Assembly (NCBI RefSeq): GCF_002288365.1
Contig: NZ_CP016782.1
Location: 1,116,001 to 1,180,000, forward strand
Length of the DNA: 64,000 nt
DNA from: Candidatus Planktophila limnetica
GTDB lineage: Bacteria; Actinomycetota; Actinomycetes; Nanopelagicales; Nanopelagicaceae
Direction: 5' to 3'
Each line of letters opens with the position of its first letter. The first letter of the stretch is position 1. Below the pieces are notes generated by a model, which worked only from the letters and a program-made list of their open reading frames with translations, had not been told where the DNA came from and made no database searches. The position numbers were made by a program, and so were the translations under genes. This document shows, one piece after another, positions 8,717 to 18,781 of the stretch.

Positions 8717-9505
8717 TTACTCGTATTGACCTGCAAGTCCGAAGATCTTTGCAGAAGCAGTTTGTCCATCTGCATAAACACTCGATACTCTAAATTGTGT
8801 CCAGCTATCTGAACTTGAAAGCATTACAGAGTGAGTTAATTCAGTTGGACCTGTTGTTGCTACAACTGCCCATTCTCCGCCTGCTGGCTTGAGTTCAACA
8901 TTAAATCCTGTAAGTCCCTCTGTTGCCATTGGAGCTTTCCAGCGAAGATTCATTCCATCTGCTGAACGAAGTGCAACGAATGAAGTTGGTGCTTCGACAG
9001 TTCCAACTGGTTCTGCAGGAGTTGTTGGCTCTTCAGTCATAGTTGGTTCATCAGTCATTGTGGCTGTAGCTGATGGTGTTGTAGGAGCTGCAGCATCATC
9101 GCCTTCTGTTCCTGACTTTGACCATACAAGAATTGCAAGAAGAACGATTCCTACGACAACGATTGTTACAACGCGATTTGATGCACCTTGCTTTGGTTTG
9201 TTATCAAATGAAACAGACTTAGCTGCATTGCGTGGTGCTGGTGCAGTCGATACATCAACGCGACCACGTGCGCTACCAACTGGAACAGCTGGTACTACTA
9301 GGCGATCAACTGATGTTGCACGACGAGAAGATTTCTTTGTTGTCTTACGAGCTGCAGACTTTTTTGCGCTCTTCTTTACTGCAGATTTACGAGCGGTGCT
9401 CTTCTTCGCAACTTTCTTTACAACTCTCTTTGAAGTTGACTTACGGGCAACAGATTTTTTGGCGCTCTTCTTTGCTGACTTCTTAGCGGTTTTCTTGACA
9501 GCCAC
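8717..9505 (-). CDS. Histone-H1-like tail / transmembrane / FN3 protein
   Basis: 262 residues in three parts. Residues 1-62 are a Lys/Ser/Ala-rich tail with repeated KKSAKKS and VKKVAKKS units, like histone H1 or the mycobacterial HupB tail. A hydrophobic helix sits near residues 112-128 (VVTIVVVGIVLLAILVW). After a Thr/Pro/Glu-rich stalk comes a fibronectin type III-like domain (about 170-262, LRWKAPMATEGLTGFNVEL). By charge, the basic tail should be cytoplasmic and FN3 outside. GTG 9505 is chosen because AGGAG lies 5 nt upstream; the GTG two codons earlier would overlap the ribosome site. Function is unknown; see findings. Confidence 0.75.
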   Translation of the reverse strand: MAVKKTAKKSAKKSAKKSVARKSTSKRVVKKVAKKSTARKSAVKKSAKKSAARKTTKKSSRRATSVDRLVVPAVPVGSARGRVDVSTAPAPRNAAKSVSFDNKPKQGASNRVVTIVVVGIVLLAILVWSKSGTEGDDAAAPTTPSATATMTDEPTMTEEPTTPAEPVGTVEAPTSFVALRSADGMNLRWKAPMATEGLTGFNVELKPAGGEWAVVATTGPTELTHSVMLSSSDSWTQFRVSSVYADGQTASAKIFGLAGQYE

Positions 9506-9560
9506 ATGCACTCCTTGGGTAGCGGTACGTACTTACTTCACGCACTCGGATAAGAGAAGT

Positions 9561-10184
9561 TTACCCCAGCGAGGTCAGCAAACTGATTACGTGAGGTGCT
9601 ATTGCACGGAGTGATTTACCGCGATGGCTTATCAAATCCTTCTCGTCCGCGCTCATTTGCGCACTTGAGATTGCTAACCCGTGTGGTCTAAATAGGGGGT
9701 CGTACCCAAATCCATGATCTCCAATTGGGGCAAAGAGAATGGATCCTTCGAAGATTTCTTCGGTAACGTGCTCTCTTCCATCAGGAAGTACGAGTGCCGC
9801 AGCGCAGGTGAAATGCGCACCGCGTTTTTCTTCGGGGATGCTCTCTAATTCTTTTAACAGCTTTGCGTTGTTGGCTCTGTCATCTCCATGAACTCCTGCA
9901 TACCTGGCAGAAAATAATCCGGGGGCACCACCTAGAGCATCCACACATAAACCACTGTCATCTGCAATTGCTGGTAATCCCGTTTCTTTACAGACGCTTC
10001 GTGCTTTTAGTAATGCGTTTTCTTTAAAAGTACTTCCAGTTTCTTCAACTTCAGTTGTGTGTGAAAACTCTTCAAGTCCTACGAGATTTATTGTGCCCTG
10101 AGAAATTGAGTCAAGAATTCTTCGAAATTCTCGGATCTTGCCTTGGTTGCGAGTTGCTAAAACTAAAGTAACTGGCGCGCTCAT
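9561..10184 (-). CDS. rdgB: XTP/dITP diphosphatase (RdgB/HAM1)
   Basis: 207-residue house-cleaning pyrophosphatase that hydrolyses non-canonical purine triphosphates. Motifs are the N-terminal [14 protein letters not shown] (SNNxxK-type), [34 protein letters not shown] and the C-terminal [12 protein letters not shown] and [12 protein letters not shown] 10184 is chosen because it overlaps the TGA of rph (ATGA) and starts at the family N-terminus. The frame continues open upstream but only into rph. The neighbours rph and murI are conserved in actinobacteria. Confidence 0.95.
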   Translation of the reverse strand: MSAPVTLVLATRNQGKIREFRRILDSISQGTINLVGLEEFSHTTEVEETGSTFKENALLKARSVCKETGLPAIADDSGLCVDALGGAPGLFSARYAGVHGDDRANNAKLLKELESIPEEKRGAHFTCAAALVLPDGREHVTEEIFEGSILFAPIGDHGFGYDPLFRPHGLAISSAQMSADEKDLISHRGKSLRAIAPHVISLLTSLG

Positions 10185-10906
10185 TTGGCTAGAACTGAAC
10201 TCTGCATTCTTGCTAAATCTTTGCAACCACCAACTGCAAGATCTAATAACTGATCTAAGAGTGCGCGATCAAATGGAACACCTTCGGCAGTTCCTTGAAC
10301 TTCAATGAAGCGACCATCTCCACTACACACAACATTCATGTCAGTATCAGCGCGAACATCTTCTTCATAGCAAAGATCGAGCATTGGAACACCATCGATA
10401 ATGCCAACGCTTACGGCAGCAACGGAATCTGCAAGTGGTTTTGAATTTGCTTTGATGTGACCCTCTTTTTTAGCCCACGCAATAGCATCTGCTAAAGCAA
10501 CGTATGCACCAGTAATTGCGGCTGTGCGCGTTCCACCATCTGCTTGCAAGACATCACAGTCAATAACAATTGTGTTTTCGCCAAGTTCTTTTGTGTCAAC
10601 GATTGCTCGAAGCGAACGACCAACTAAACGTGAAATTTCTTGAGTACGTCCACCTAATTTACCTTTGACGCTTTCGCGATCAGATCGGGTATGAGTTGCA
10701 CGTGGAAGCATGGCGTATTCAGAAGTGACCCATCCTGTGCCTGAATCTTTTAACCAACGTGGAACGCCAGGAGAAAATGATGCAACGCAAAGAACTCTTG
10801 TCTTGCCGAACTCAACGAGAACAGAACCTTCGGCATGATCTAGCCAGCCTCGCGTAAATTTAATTTCACGGAGTTGATCATTTGTGCGTCCATCATTGCG
10901 TGACAT
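10181..10906 (-). CDS. rph: Ribonuclease PH
   Basis: 241-residue phosphorolytic 3'-5' exoribonuclease trimming tRNA 3' ends. It has RNase PH landmarks: N-terminal [78 protein letters not shown] and [17 protein letters not shown]. The length is typical (around 240). Translationally coupled to rdgB. A GGAGAAAT ribosome site is visible before the ATG. Confidence 0.96.
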   Translation of the reverse strand: MSRNDGRTNDQLREIKFTRGWLDHAEGSVLVEFGKTRVLCVASFSPGVPRWLKDSGTGWVTSEYAMLPRATHTRSDRESVKGKLGGRTQEISRLVGRSLRAIVDTKELGENTIVIDCDVLQADGGTRTAAITGAYVALADAIAWAKKEGHIKANSKPLADSVAAVSVGIIDGVPMLDLCYEEDVRADTDMNVVCSGDGRFIEVQGTAEGVPFDRALLDQLLDLAVGGCKDLARMQSSVLAK

Positions 10907-10931
10907 GTATTTCTCCGTTTAGTTAAGTGGT

Positions 10932-11726
10932 TTATAGGCTTTGGTGTTCAACTCGGCCAACTTCTGGGCCGAGAAATCTACGAGCAAGTGATTCAAATGC
11001 TTTTGCATCACCCGTTGCCAGGAATCGATGCTCAGCGCTCTTTGCACTTGAGTGCAGTAAATCATTTTCAACTAGTACGCGATATAGATCTTTTGCGGTT
11101 TCTTCCGCACTTGAAACCAAAGAAACCGAATTGCCTACAACGTATGAAATCACACCTGTTAACAATGGATAGTGCGTGCAGCCAAGAACTAAGGTATCGA
11201 TATCAGCATCAATGACGGGTTTGAGATATTTGCGGGCAATGTCTGTGATTTCTGGCCCAGATGTTTCTCCACGTTCAACAAATTCGACAAATAATGGGCA
11301 TGGTACTGAAGTGATACTTAAATTTGGCGCAGCTGCAAATGCATCCATATACGCTTTTGAATCAATAGTTGCTTGTGTACCAATTACGCCAATTTTTCCT
11401 GATCTGGTTGCAGCAACTGCTCTGCGAACTGCAGGTTGAATTACTTCAATAACTGGTATTGAGTATCGCTCGCGTGCATCACGCAACATTGCAGCACTTG
11501 CTGTGTTGCATGCGATGACAAGTGCTTTGACACCTTGATCGACTAAGAAATCCAGAGTTTCTAAAGCGAACTCTCGAACTTGTGCCAATGGGCGTGGACC
11601 ATAGGGTCCGCGGGCTGTATCGCCAATATAAAGAGTTGATTCATTTGGAAGTTGATCAAGAATTGCACGTGCAACGGTTAAACCGCCAACGCCGGAATCA
11701 AATATTCCAATAGGTGCATCACTCAC
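10932..11726 (-). CDS. murI: Glutamate racemase
   Basis: 264 residues, making D-glutamate for peptidoglycan. [16 protein letters not shown] holds the catalytic Asp, Ser and the GGLT loop; VIACNTASA and LGCTHYPLL hold the two catalytic cysteines. The start is GTG 11726, exactly 7 nt after a TAGACT box (minus strand; 11734-11739 on plus), so the mRNA is probably leaderless. In M. tuberculosis murI also sits in the mec-cysO-cysM-murI-rph-rdgB neighbourhood. Confidence 0.96.
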   Translation of the reverse strand: MSDAPIGIFDSGVGGLTVARAILDQLPNESTLYIGDTARGPYGPRPLAQVREFALETLDFLVDQGVKALVIACNTASAAMLRDARERYSIPVIEVIQPAVRRAVAATRSGKIGVIGTQATIDSKAYMDAFAAAPNLSITSVPCPLFVEFVERGETSGPEITDIARKYLKPVIDADIDTLVLGCTHYPLLTGVISYVVGNSVSLVSSAEETAKDLYRVLVENDLLHSSAKSAEHRFLATGDAKAFESLARRFLGPEVGRVEHQSL

Positions 11727-11739
11727 ACTGTGAAGTCTA
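11727..11739 (-). promoter_or_regulatory. -10 box for leaderless murI transcript
   Basis: On the minus strand TAGACT is followed by TCACAGT and then the GTG start. It separates murI-rph-rdgB from the cys genes transcribed in the same direction. Confidence 0.5.
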
Positions 11740-11742
11740 CCG

Positions 11743-12977
<1,235 letters not shown>

Positions 12978-13031
12978 GTGCTTATTATTGCTAATGCACG
13001 CCGCTTTCGCCAATTCACGAAAAGACGTGAG

Positions 13032-13448
13032 TTAATCCAGGATTGTTACGGGTTCTTCTGTGACCGTGCCATCGATAATTCGATACGAGCGAAATTCAGT
13101 CGCAGGTGCAATCTCCTCGCGTGTAGAAACTAGTACGTAGTGCGCGCCCGGTTCGCCTGCGTAGGCAATATCGGTACGTGATGGATACGCCTCTGTTTCT
13201 GTATGAGAGTGATAGATAACAACTATTTCCTCATCATTGTCATCAACTTCGCGATAAAGAGCGAGCAAATCTTTTGGATCAAACTCATAAAAAGTTGGCG
13301 AGTGTGCTGCGTTAATCATGGGCTTTAAACGCATGGGTGTATCGGCGCCAAGTGAACCGAGAATGACGCCACATGCTTCATCAGGATATTCAGCGCGTGC
13401 TTGTTCAAGAATTTGATTAACCATTGCACGCGAAATTGTTAATGACAT
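13032..13448 (-). CDS. mec: JAMM metallopeptidase releasing cysteine from CysO (Mec)
   Basis: 138 residues, MPN+/JAMM domain. The motif is visible as Glu24 (DEACG), His80-Ser-His82, Ser90 and Asp93 (YHSHTETEAYPSRTD). In the CysO pathway it cleaves the cysteine residue from CysO-cysteine adducts using zinc. It lies 54 bp before cysO and immediately after the DUF2017 gene, with only a 1-nt gap. Confidence 0.92.
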   Translation of the reverse strand: MSLTISRAMVNQILEQARAEYPDEACGVILGSLGADTPMRLKPMINAAHSPTFYEFDPKDLLALYREVDDNDEEIVVIYHSHTETEAYPSRTDIAYAGEPGAHYVLVSTREEIAPATEFRSYRIIDGTVTEEPVTILD

Positions 13449-13449
13449 G

Positions 13450-14013
13450 TCAGGATTCTAATCCATCCATGAGTGCTTGAAGTAAATTACCTTGCAGCCA
13501 GCCGAGCCAACTATAAACACCGTACACACCACGCATTGGGTCATCAGGTGCCAATAGCTCAAGTTCTTCGTGGGTATTTTTCTCAACATTAAGGCGCACA
13601 CCAAGTGCGAGCCGAATGTCATTTATGCCACCGAGCCAGGCATTTGCTAGATCGTGATTGAGTTCGATGCTTCCATCTTCACTGCTCATGAGCATCGTGC
13701 GAATAGACATGGCGTGTGCTTGTTTTTTTGTTCGCAATACTGATTCGGTATATCGACGAAATTCAGATGCGTCCACCCCATCTGCATAAGCATTTGGCAA
13801 AAGGCGAAGTAAAACCTCATCATCCGGTGGTGAATCATGAAAAGTTATTCCGACCATTGCAGCCAAAGGGTCCTGATCATTGTGATCTACGCGTTCGGCG
13901 AGTAACTCAATAATTTGTTGCGAAAGATTTATGAGAACTTCTTTTTCAGAATCTGAAAATTGTGCAACGAATAACTCTTCACCGTGGCGAGTAAATCCGT
14001 GGCTCTCCTTCAT
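13450..14013 (-). CDS. DUF2017 family protein
   Basis: 187 residues, acidic and helical. A conserved pattern resembles DUF2017 proteins, which in actinobacteria sit between clpS and mec. I see no catalytic motif. ATG 14013 overlaps the clpS stop (TAATG), which supports this start over the one 11 codons earlier. A link to ClpS-mediated proteolysis is suggested only by gene order. Confidence 0.7.
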   Translation of the reverse strand: MKESHGFTRHGEELFVAQFSDSEKEVLINLSQQIIELLAERVDHNDQDPLAAMVGITFHDSPPDDEVLLRLLPNAYADGVDASEFRRYTESVLRTKKQAHAMSIRTMLMSSEDGSIELNHDLANAWLGGINDIRLALGVRLNVEKNTHEELELLAPDDPMRGVYGVYSWLGWLQGNLLQALMDGLES

Positions 14014-14306
14014 TAGCCTTGATCTCCGCGTTGCAGTGTTGCCCATAAACCATATTCGTGAAGTCTTGCGACATCGTGTTCCATCTCTTCACGAGTGCCT
14101 TCTGAAACAACGGCTTTACCTTCTGTGTGTACCTTCATCATTAATTCTGTTGCGCGCTCACGTGAATAACTAAATAGCTCCATAAATACATAAGTTACGT
14201 AATCCATCAGATTTACAGGGTCATCCCAAACAATTGCGACCCATGGTCGATCAGAAGAAAAAATCGCATTAATCTCTTCTTCAATCTTTGATTTGATTTT
14301 GACCAC
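14013..14306 (-). CDS. clpS: ClpS adaptor protein
   Basis: 97 residues. The core [20 protein letters not shown] and the helix [19 protein letters not shown] match ClpS, which hands N-degron substrates to ClpAP/ClpCP. Residues Asn and Asp-Asp of the DDPVN loop lie in the N-end-residue pocket. The start is placed at GTG 14306, which overlaps the TAG of the upstream gene (TAGTG); an ATG 15 codons earlier lies deep in that gene. Coupled to the DUF2017 gene. Confidence 0.9.
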   Translation of the reverse strand: MVKIKSKIEEEINAIFSSDRPWVAIVWDDPVNLMDYVTYVFMELFSYSRERATELMMKVHTEGKAVVSEGTREEMEHDVARLHEYGLWATLQRGDQG

Positions 14307-16084
14307 TATCTGATCACCACCGTAAATACTTCTGAATCTGCTTGATTCCATAACGAATCTTGCGCAACGCCCACTTTGTACTTACCAAAGCCTTTTTGTG
14401 CAGTAGTTGTAGAGAAAGTAAATGCTCCATTTATATCTGTAATTACTGGGGTGCCTACTGGAGTCCACTTACCGGCTCGCTGTTGCAACAACTGAACTGC
14501 TACGCCATTTTGTCGTGGTGATAATGCTCCAGTTATTTCAAATGCTTGTAAACGCAGTGCAGATACTGGAGCAGTTACTGATATGCGACGAGTGATAACA
14601 ACGGCTATTTCTGGAGAAATAGATTCAAGGCGTTCCCATGTTCCTTCTGTACGTGCACGAAGTGAAGTGCTCTTGGAAAGTAGCAGTGGCACCTGAATTG
14701 CGCCATCTATTCCAGTTGTACTAGTTGCAATTTCTCGCCACTGTGTTTCATTTGCAGATTTAGATTCAATTCGTACTAACAAATTATTAATTGGTAATTT
14801 GTCCGGTAATTGAAAGAGCGCTTTAAGCCCAACGATGGATCCAAATTCAACAGATGTGGCAACTTCTGTATTTGAGCTATTCAAAGAAATCGAACTAACC
14901 ACTTGATCTGGTGCGATAGCAAGGGCAGCATCTCTAATGGCTTGTGAGCCTGCCATATCTTCCATTCCGAATGTCCACTGCGCTACACCACCGAGTCTGT
15001 ATTTAGAGACAAATCCAATTCGTGAAGTAAAGCTTCGTGCATCTTGATACCAAGCTGTTCGGGTTGCTGTACACGTTGTCGCTAATCCTGCGGCTGTGAG
15101 TCCGCTATACACCTTGTTATATGTGAAATTAACTTCTCCCAGTACTTCATCATATGTTGGAATTACGCCATAACCTTGCGCAAGAGCCGCAGCATCTCGC
15201 AACACAAAGGTTGCAGCTTTTGCGCCAACTTTTACAACGTTGGCAACTTCAACCGGACATGTACCTTCGACTTTAGTAACCCAATCTCGACCATAACCTG
15301 GAATTCCAACGTATACCTTTGAAGCAGGCATCACTGAAATTGCATATTTAATTGTTCTTTCAGTCCATGCAAGTGGGCCAAGTGGGCCAGGCTTTGAAAC
15401 CGAAAAGTCATAGGTCATTATTCGTAGGCGATCGATGTACGGAGCAATTTCTGCCCAGGCATAAACAAAATAACCTTTTTGTGCTCCTGATGGATCATAA
15501 AGATATGGAGTAGATACAGATAACAATTTATTTTTTGATTTTAGGACACCGCTAAGTTCTTTTACAAATGCAACCCAATGTGGCTTAGTTGAACTCCACG
15601 TTGTGTTTTTGTCAACAAATGCGAAGCCTTCAAAGTCTAAATCAATTCCATCGTAGTTATACTTCATCACGAGTTCCACGATTGCATTAACAACTTGAGT
15701 TCTAGAAACTGGGTTAGCAAGTAGTTTTGATAAAACTAATTCACTTGTTCCATCAGTTATCGTCGGAATAATCGTAAATCCAGCGCTGCGCAATGTTGCA
15801 AGCGGTCTATCAATTGGAACACTTGGATTAGCTGGGGCGTATAAGTCTGTAACAACTGGAAGTTTCTTTGCCCCGTTATATTTCAAGGTGTACCAAAATG
15901 GCATTACTTCACGGATGATATCCGCGTTCGCAACAACGGCTGGCAGAGATCTGCTCATTGAGTAATAAGGAATCCAACCCGTCAAAACTTTGCGAGGCTG
16001 TGTATTCGCGCTCACTTGTGGTACAAAGGCGACCATGTTTGTTATTACTAAAAGTATTGCGAGAAATGGTCTCAGTTTTTTCAT
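14306..16084 (-). CDS. Secreted GH18 glycoside hydrolase with C-terminal Ig-like domains
   Basis: 592 residues. A signal peptide ([24 protein letters not shown]) is followed by a GH18 TIM barrel with the catalytic DxxDxDxE motif as [11 protein letters not shown]. Downstream are [11 protein letters not shown] and a WTFGMED strand. The layout (SGWIPYY-like start, YaaH-like) suggests a peptidoglycan or chitin oligosaccharide hydrolase. The C-terminal 200 residues look like two beta-sandwich domains. ATG 16084 is chosen because the signal peptide begins there. It is coupled by a TAGTG overlap to clpS, an odd pairing. Confidence 0.82.
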   Translation of the reverse strand: MKKLRPFLAILLVITNMVAFVPQVSANTQPRKVLTGWIPYYSMSRSLPAVVANADIIREVMPFWYTLKYNGAKKLPVVTDLYAPANPSVPIDRPLATLRSAGFTIIPTITDGTSELVLSKLLANPVSRTQVVNAIVELVMKYNYDGIDLDFEGFAFVDKNTTWSSTKPHWVAFVKELSGVLKSKNKLLSVSTPYLYDPSGAQKGYFVYAWAEIAPYIDRLRIMTYDFSVSKPGPLGPLAWTERTIKYAISVMPASKVYVGIPGYGRDWVTKVEGTCPVEVANVVKVGAKAATFVLRDAAALAQGYGVIPTYDEVLGEVNFTYNKVYSGLTAAGLATTCTATRTAWYQDARSFTSRIGFVSKYRLGGVAQWTFGMEDMAGSQAIRDAALAIAPDQVVSSISLNSSNTEVATSVEFGSIVGLKALFQLPDKLPINNLLVRIESKSANETQWREIATSTTGIDGAIQVPLLLSKSTSLRARTEGTWERLESISPEIAVVITRRISVTAPVSALRLQAFEITGALSPRQNGVAVQLLQQRAGKWTPVGTPVITDINGAFTFSTTTAQKGFGKYKVGVAQDSLWNQADSEVFTVVIR

Positions 16085-16085
16085 A

Positions 16086-16352
16086 TCACTTTTCTTCAGG
16101 CGCTTCACGCAATCCATCATGAATCTCTTTGCACGCCGGGCAAATTGGATATTTTTCAGGATCGCGTGAAGGAATCCATTTTTTACCACACAGTGCTTTC
16201 ACAGCTTTTCCAGTCACGGCAGATTCAACAATTTTCTCTTTTTTCACAAAATGTGAAAACCGATCATGACCGCCATCATCTTCTTCTAATTCGGGGCGTG
16301 TCAGCAGATCTGTGTCGGTTGCGGTATCGCTTCCGCGTCTGAAAATACCCAT
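16086..16352 (-). CDS. DUF3039 family zinc-ribbon-like protein
   Basis: 88 residues. The C-terminal part has VTGKAVKALCGKKWIPSRDPEKYPICPACKEI, giving Cys...CxxC plus an upstream His, typical of DUF3039, an actinobacteria-restricted family. ATG 16352 has AAGGT about 8 nt upstream and gives the N-terminus MGIFRRG. Function is unknown. It is divergent from argF, and the two starts are 34 bp apart. Confidence 0.8.
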   Translation of the reverse strand: MGIFRRGSDTATDTDLLTRPELEEDDGGHDRFSHFVKKEKIVESAVTGKAVKALCGKKWIPSRDPEKYPICPACKEIHDGLREAPEEK

Positions 16353-16373
16353 GAGCACACCTTACCGTGAGGG

Positions 16374-16386
16374 TAGAATTGATTGG
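16374..16386 (+). promoter_or_regulatory. -10 box for leaderless argF-like gene
   Basis: TAGAAT (16374-16379), then 7 nt, then ATG 16387. There is no ribosome site. It lies in the 34-bp gap between two divergent genes. Confidence 0.55.
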
Positions 16387-17328
16387 ATGAAGGACTTATT
16401 GCGCACAGAACATTTAACTCGTGACGACGTTGAGTTGTTGCTAGATACTGCTGCACAATTTGCTGCCGAACCACTTCGCTCTAAAGATGCATTAGCCCAT
16501 AAGAGTGTGGCGATCTATATGACCAAGCCATCTACTCGTACGAGATTGGCCTCACAAACCGCAGTTGCACACTTAGGCGGTTCACCAATTGTTTTGCGTG
16601 GTGAAGATCTACAACTTGGTCGCGGCGAATCAATTGCAGATACTGCAAAAATCTTTAGTGGATATTGCGATGCGCTTATCGTGAGAACTTTTGCTCAATC
16701 AGATGTTGATGAACTCGGAAAATATGCATCGATTCCAGTTATTAATGCTTTGACTGATGATGATCATCCAACACAATTGTTGGCAGACTGGCTGACGATT
16801 CGTGAAACTTTTGGTAAAGATGTTTCCGGACGTAAATTTGTTTATCTTGGTGATGGAAACAACATGGCTCATTCTTGGCTCATCATGGGCGCAATCATGG
16901 GTGCTCACGTAGTCGCAGCAACTCCTGAAGGCAAGTGGGCACCGAGTGCGCAAGCAATCGCTACTGCAAAAAATATTGCAGCAAAGAGTGGTGCAACGAT
17001 TGAGGTAACACACGATGCGCAAAGCGCTGCAAAAGATGCAAGTGTTTTGTATACCGATGTGTGGATGTCTATGGGTGATCCAGAATCAGAAAAAGCCGAA
17101 AAGATTAGAGCGCTGGCACCATTTGCGATAACAGATGAATTAATGTCAAAGACTTCTAAGGACTCGATTTTTATGCACTGTCTTCCCGCGCATCGCGGTG
17201 AAGAAGTTATGGCATCGGTCATCGACGGACCGAAATCTGTCATCTGGCGTGAAGCATTTCACAGACGAACCACTATTCAATCCCTGTTGTTTCACTTAAC
17301 AAGAGGTGAACTTAAGGGTTCTATCTAG
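16387..17328 (+). CDS. argF: Ornithine carbamoyltransferase
   Basis: 313 residues. The carbamoyl-phosphate site is STRTRLA (SxRT), followed by GGSPIVLRGEDLQLGRGES (Arg/Gln loop), LLADWLTIRE, GDGNNMAHSW for ornithine binding, and the catalytic HCLPAHRG. The length is normal. ATG 16387 is preferred over ATG 16351 because the protein starts at the family N-terminus (MKDLLRTEHLT) and sits 7 nt after TAGAAT. No other arg gene is in the window. Confidence 0.95.
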   Translation: MKDLLRTEHLTRDDVELLLDTAAQFAAEPLRSKDALAHKSVAIYMTKPSTRTRLASQTAVAHLGGSPIVLRGEDLQLGRGESIADTAKIFSGYCDALIVRTFAQSDVDELGKYASIPVINALTDDDHPTQLLADWLTIRETFGKDVSGRKFVYLGDGNNMAHSWLIMGAIMGAHVVAATPEGKWAPSAQAIATAKNIAAKSGATIEVTHDAQSAAKDASVLYTDVWMSMGDPESEKAEKIRALAPFAITDELMSKTSKDSIFMHCLPAHRGEEVMASVIDGPKSVIWREAFHRRTTIQSLLFHLTRGELKGSI

Positions 17329-17348
17329 CCACTCGGCACAAAAAGTAT

Positions 17349-17360
17349 TAGGTTTGCCTC
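17349..17360 (+). promoter_or_regulatory. -10 box for leaderless pntAA transcript
   Basis: TAGGTT (17349-17354), 6 nt, then ATG 17361, without a ribosome site. Confidence 0.5.
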
Positions 17361-18488
17361 ATGCGAATTGCCGTACCTAAAGAAATCCGCGATGGAGAAA
17401 AGCGAGTAGCACTCGTTCCCGACATCATCAATAAGTTAACTCGTTTGGGTTATGAAGTTTCCATCGAATCTGGCGCGGGAAATCATTCACAAGCAATGGA
17501 TGAAGATTTCAAGAGTGCTGGGGCATCCATTGTTAATGGAGACGTTCTCAAAGGAGCAGATGTCGTACTAAGCGTTTCCCCGCTTACTCCCGCTCAAATG
17601 TCATCACTTAAAAAAGGTGCACTGACTATTTCATTCTTATCACCTGTCACCGCTGTTGATTCAATTGATGCCGCAGCTAGCGCAGGAGTTACAGCGTTTT
17701 CACTCGAATTAGTTCCGCGCATTTCACGTGCGCAATCTATGGATGCTCTGACATCACAAGCACTCTGTGCTGGATATCGCGCAGTATTAGTTGGCGCAGA
17801 AATGTCTCCACGATTCTTTCCATTATTAATGACAGCAGCCGGAACTGTTACACCCGCTCAAGTTCTTGTGCTCGGTGCAGGTGTTGCAGGTTTGCAAGCG
17901 ATTGCAACCGCACGCAGATTAGGCGCAGTTGTATCTGCATACGATGTTCGACCATCTTCTGCTGATGAAGTTAAATCAATGGGCGCAACATTTATTGATC
18001 TTGAATTAGAAGCACTCGAGGGTGCTGGTGGTTATGCACGCGAGATGACTCCAGAGCGTGCGGCAAAGCAACGTGAGTTACTAACTCCTTACATCGCTAA
18101 ATCACATGTCGTTATTACAACTGCTGCAGTGCCCGGACGAAAAGCACCACAGTTAATGACACAAGCGATGGTTGATGCAATGGGGCCAGGAACAATCATT
18201 GTTGACTTAGCCGCAGAGACTGGCGGAAACGTTGAAGGTTCTAAACCAGGTGAAGTTGTGGTTACTAAAAATGGCGTGCGCATTTGGGGCGGAAAAGATG
18301 TGCCAAGCCAGCTTCCCTTCCATGCATCAAGTTTGTACTCGCGCAACGTTGTAAATCTCCTGACGCTTTTAACAACGCCGGCTGCAGAAGGCAGTGCGCT
18401 GGCATTAAATCTTGATTTTGATGATGAGATTATTGATGGTGCCGCAGTTACACATGCAGGAGCTAAACGAGATGGAGGCGCAAAATAA
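17361..18488 (+). CDS. pntAA: NAD(P) transhydrogenase subunit alpha part 1 (NAD-binding)
   Basis: 375 residues, the soluble dI component that binds NAD(H). Seen: N-terminal RIAVPKEIRDGEKRVALVPDI, SRAQSMDALTSQA, the Rossmann loop VLGAGVAGLQAIATARRLGA, and the mobile-loop region around GYAREMTP. It lacks the membrane helices found in fused PntA, so the enzyme is the three-subunit type. The TAA overlaps the next ATG (TAATG). The complex couples the proton gradient to NADPH formation. Confidence 0.94.
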   Translation: MRIAVPKEIRDGEKRVALVPDIINKLTRLGYEVSIESGAGNHSQAMDEDFKSAGASIVNGDVLKGADVVLSVSPLTPAQMSSLKKGALTISFLSPVTAVDSIDAAASAGVTAFSLELVPRISRAQSMDALTSQALCAGYRAVLVGAEMSPRFFPLLMTAAGTVTPAQVLVLGAGVAGLQAIATARRLGAVVSAYDVRPSSADEVKSMGATFIDLELEALEGAGGYAREMTPERAAKQRELLTPYIAKSHVVITTAAVPGRKAPQLMTQAMVDAMGPGTIIVDLAAETGGNVEGSKPGEVVVTKNGVRIWGGKDVPSQLPFHASSLYSRNVVNLLTLLTTPAAEGSALALNLDFDDEIIDGAAVTHAGAKRDGGAK

Positions 18489-18781
18489 TGGAACCAATTG
18501 CAATTATCTCGATCTTTGTTCTTGCAGTATTCGTCGGATTTGAAGTTGTCTCTAAAGTCTCAAGTACTTTGCACACCCCACTGATGAGTGGTGCGAATGC
18601 AATTCACGGCGTTATTTTGGTCGGTGCAATCATCGTTGCTGATCACAGCAAAGGTGCACTTCAGTTAGGACTATCGGTTGCAGCAATCATCTTGGCCACC
18701 ATCAATATGGTGGGTGGATTCGTTGTCACTGATCGCATGCTTGAAATGTTTAAACCAAAGAAGGGCGGTGAGAACAAGTGA
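18488..18781 (+). CDS. pntAB: NAD(P) transhydrogenase subunit alpha part 2 (membrane)
   Basis: 97 residues, three to four hydrophobic helices (IAIISIFVLAVFVGFEVV, then STLHTPLMSGANAIHGVILVGAI). The HTPLMSGTNAIHG-like segment is a strong signature of the dII part of the proton channel. Start overlaps the pntAA stop and the end overlaps the pntB GTG (GTGA), so all three are translationally coupled. Confidence 0.94.
   Translation: MEPIAIISIFVLAVFVGFEVVSKVSSTLHTPLMSGANAIHGVILVGAIIVADHSKGALQLGLSVAAIILATINMVGGFVVTDRMLEMFKPKKGGENK

Noticed and set aside
8889-9614. Long plus-strand frame opposite the FN3/Lys-rich gene
   Set aside because: It is the mirror of Lys/Ala-rich codons; its product is a low-complexity Phe/Ala/Arg string and has no ribosome site.
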